DNA of 54,088 nucleotides from Verrucomicrobium sp. BvORR034. GTDB lineage: Bacteria > Verrucomicrobiota > Verrucomicrobiia > Verrucomicrobiales > Verrucomicrobiaceae. Of the stretch, positions 53,940 to 54,088 are shown piece after piece. Under the pieces are notes generated by a model, which did not search any database, was not told the DNA's origin, and was given only the letters and a program-made list of their open reading frames with translations. Position 1 is the first letter of the stretch. Each line of letters opens with the position of its first letter. The stretch is from contig NZ_BATQ01000137.1 in assembly GCF_000739635.1 (NCBI RefSeq), positions 1 to 54,088 on the forward strand, given 5' to 3'. The position numbers were made by a program, and so were the translations under genes.

Positions 53940-54088
53940 ATGATCTCCCGGCTCCCGCGATGGGCAGGCATCGGTGCATGGGCACTGGCGATGGTGGCAG
54001 GCATGGTGAATGTGGTGGGGTTCCTGAGCTTTGAGCACCAGGCCGTGACGCATCTCACCGGTACCACTTCGATGCTGGCGGCAGCGAT
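53940..54088 (+). CDS. DUF1275 (YoaK) family membrane protein, N-terminal part
   Basis: ATG at 53940; 49 residues are seen before the window ends. M-I-S-R-L-P-R-W, then a membrane helix with G-M-V-N-V-V-G-F-L-S-F and V-T-H-L-T-G-T-T-S. The 'aGf.davgFl....f.sHmTGNt' block is the DUF1275 signature. Function of the family is not known. There is no clear ribosome site. Confidence 0.75.
   Translation, partial: MISRLPRWAGIGAWALAMVAGMVNVVGFLSFEHQAVTHLTGTTSMLAAA

Overview
The window looks like chromosomal DNA from a high-GC, Gram-negative-type aerobic bacterium, most probably a member of the Verrucomicrobiota. This placement is inference. It rests on an alternative complex III (act) operon, the style of the exported proteins and of the short dispersed intergenic repeats, and few clear Shine-Dalgarno sequences. 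No 16S gene is present to confirm it.

1-21.5 kb: after the end of a REP-associated transposase gene and an inverted pair of REP-like elements, a single minus-strand block of 20 genes (21388 down to 566) encodes a nearly complete terminal respiratory chain. In transcription order it holds actABCDEF, a Pro/Ala-rich membrane protein, a cbb3-like pair (ccoN-like, ccoO-like), a membrane-anchored cytochrome c, an aa3 oxidase (subunits I, III, IV, two tiny membrane proteins, II), heme A synthesis genes (ctaA, ctaB), a SCO copper chaperone and a DUF420 protein. A promoter and a perfect TGTGA-N6-TCACA dyad precede actA. The most striking result is the CcoN-like protein. It is full length and in frame, but every histidine expected to bind CuB and heme b3, and one of the two low-spin heme b ligands, is missing, while the aa3 subunit I next door keeps all of its ligands.

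21.6-30.4 kb: a frameshifted exported protein, a secreted beta-propeller (GH43/GH32-like) protein, a small membrane protein, rplQ-rpoA without the usual rpsM-rpsK-rpsD, and an iron-type ABC importer (binding protein plus double permease) with no ATPase gene.

30.5-38.2 kb: an accessory, partly decayed region. It has a DUF4062-STAND ATPase-TPR protein split by a frameshift, a GT4 glycosyltransferase, a frameshifted methyltransferase-GT2 fusion, a coiled-coil protein, an APS kinase and a remnant exported gene.

38.4-44.5 kb: cimA (citramalate synthase), preceded by what looks like an isoleucine attenuator (a 13-residue leader peptide with four Ile, then a terminator-like hairpin). Divergent to it is a glycan operon (frameshifted polytopic glycosyltransferase, SAF-domain oxidoreductase, GT2) that ends in a strong terminator.

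44.5-54 kb: a methyltransferase; an ECF sigma factor with a Cys-rich tail directly followed by a copper P-type ATPase; a small secreted Cys/His-rich protein; an exported protein of unknown function; tRNA-Thr(UGU); a DUF2231-like membrane protein; a Fic protein whose promoter is abutted by three 11-bp tandem repeats; and the start of a DUF1275 gene. Four genes between 21.6 and 40.6 kb are broken by single-base-type frameshifts at or near short homopolymers, so either local gene decay or assembly error must be considered.
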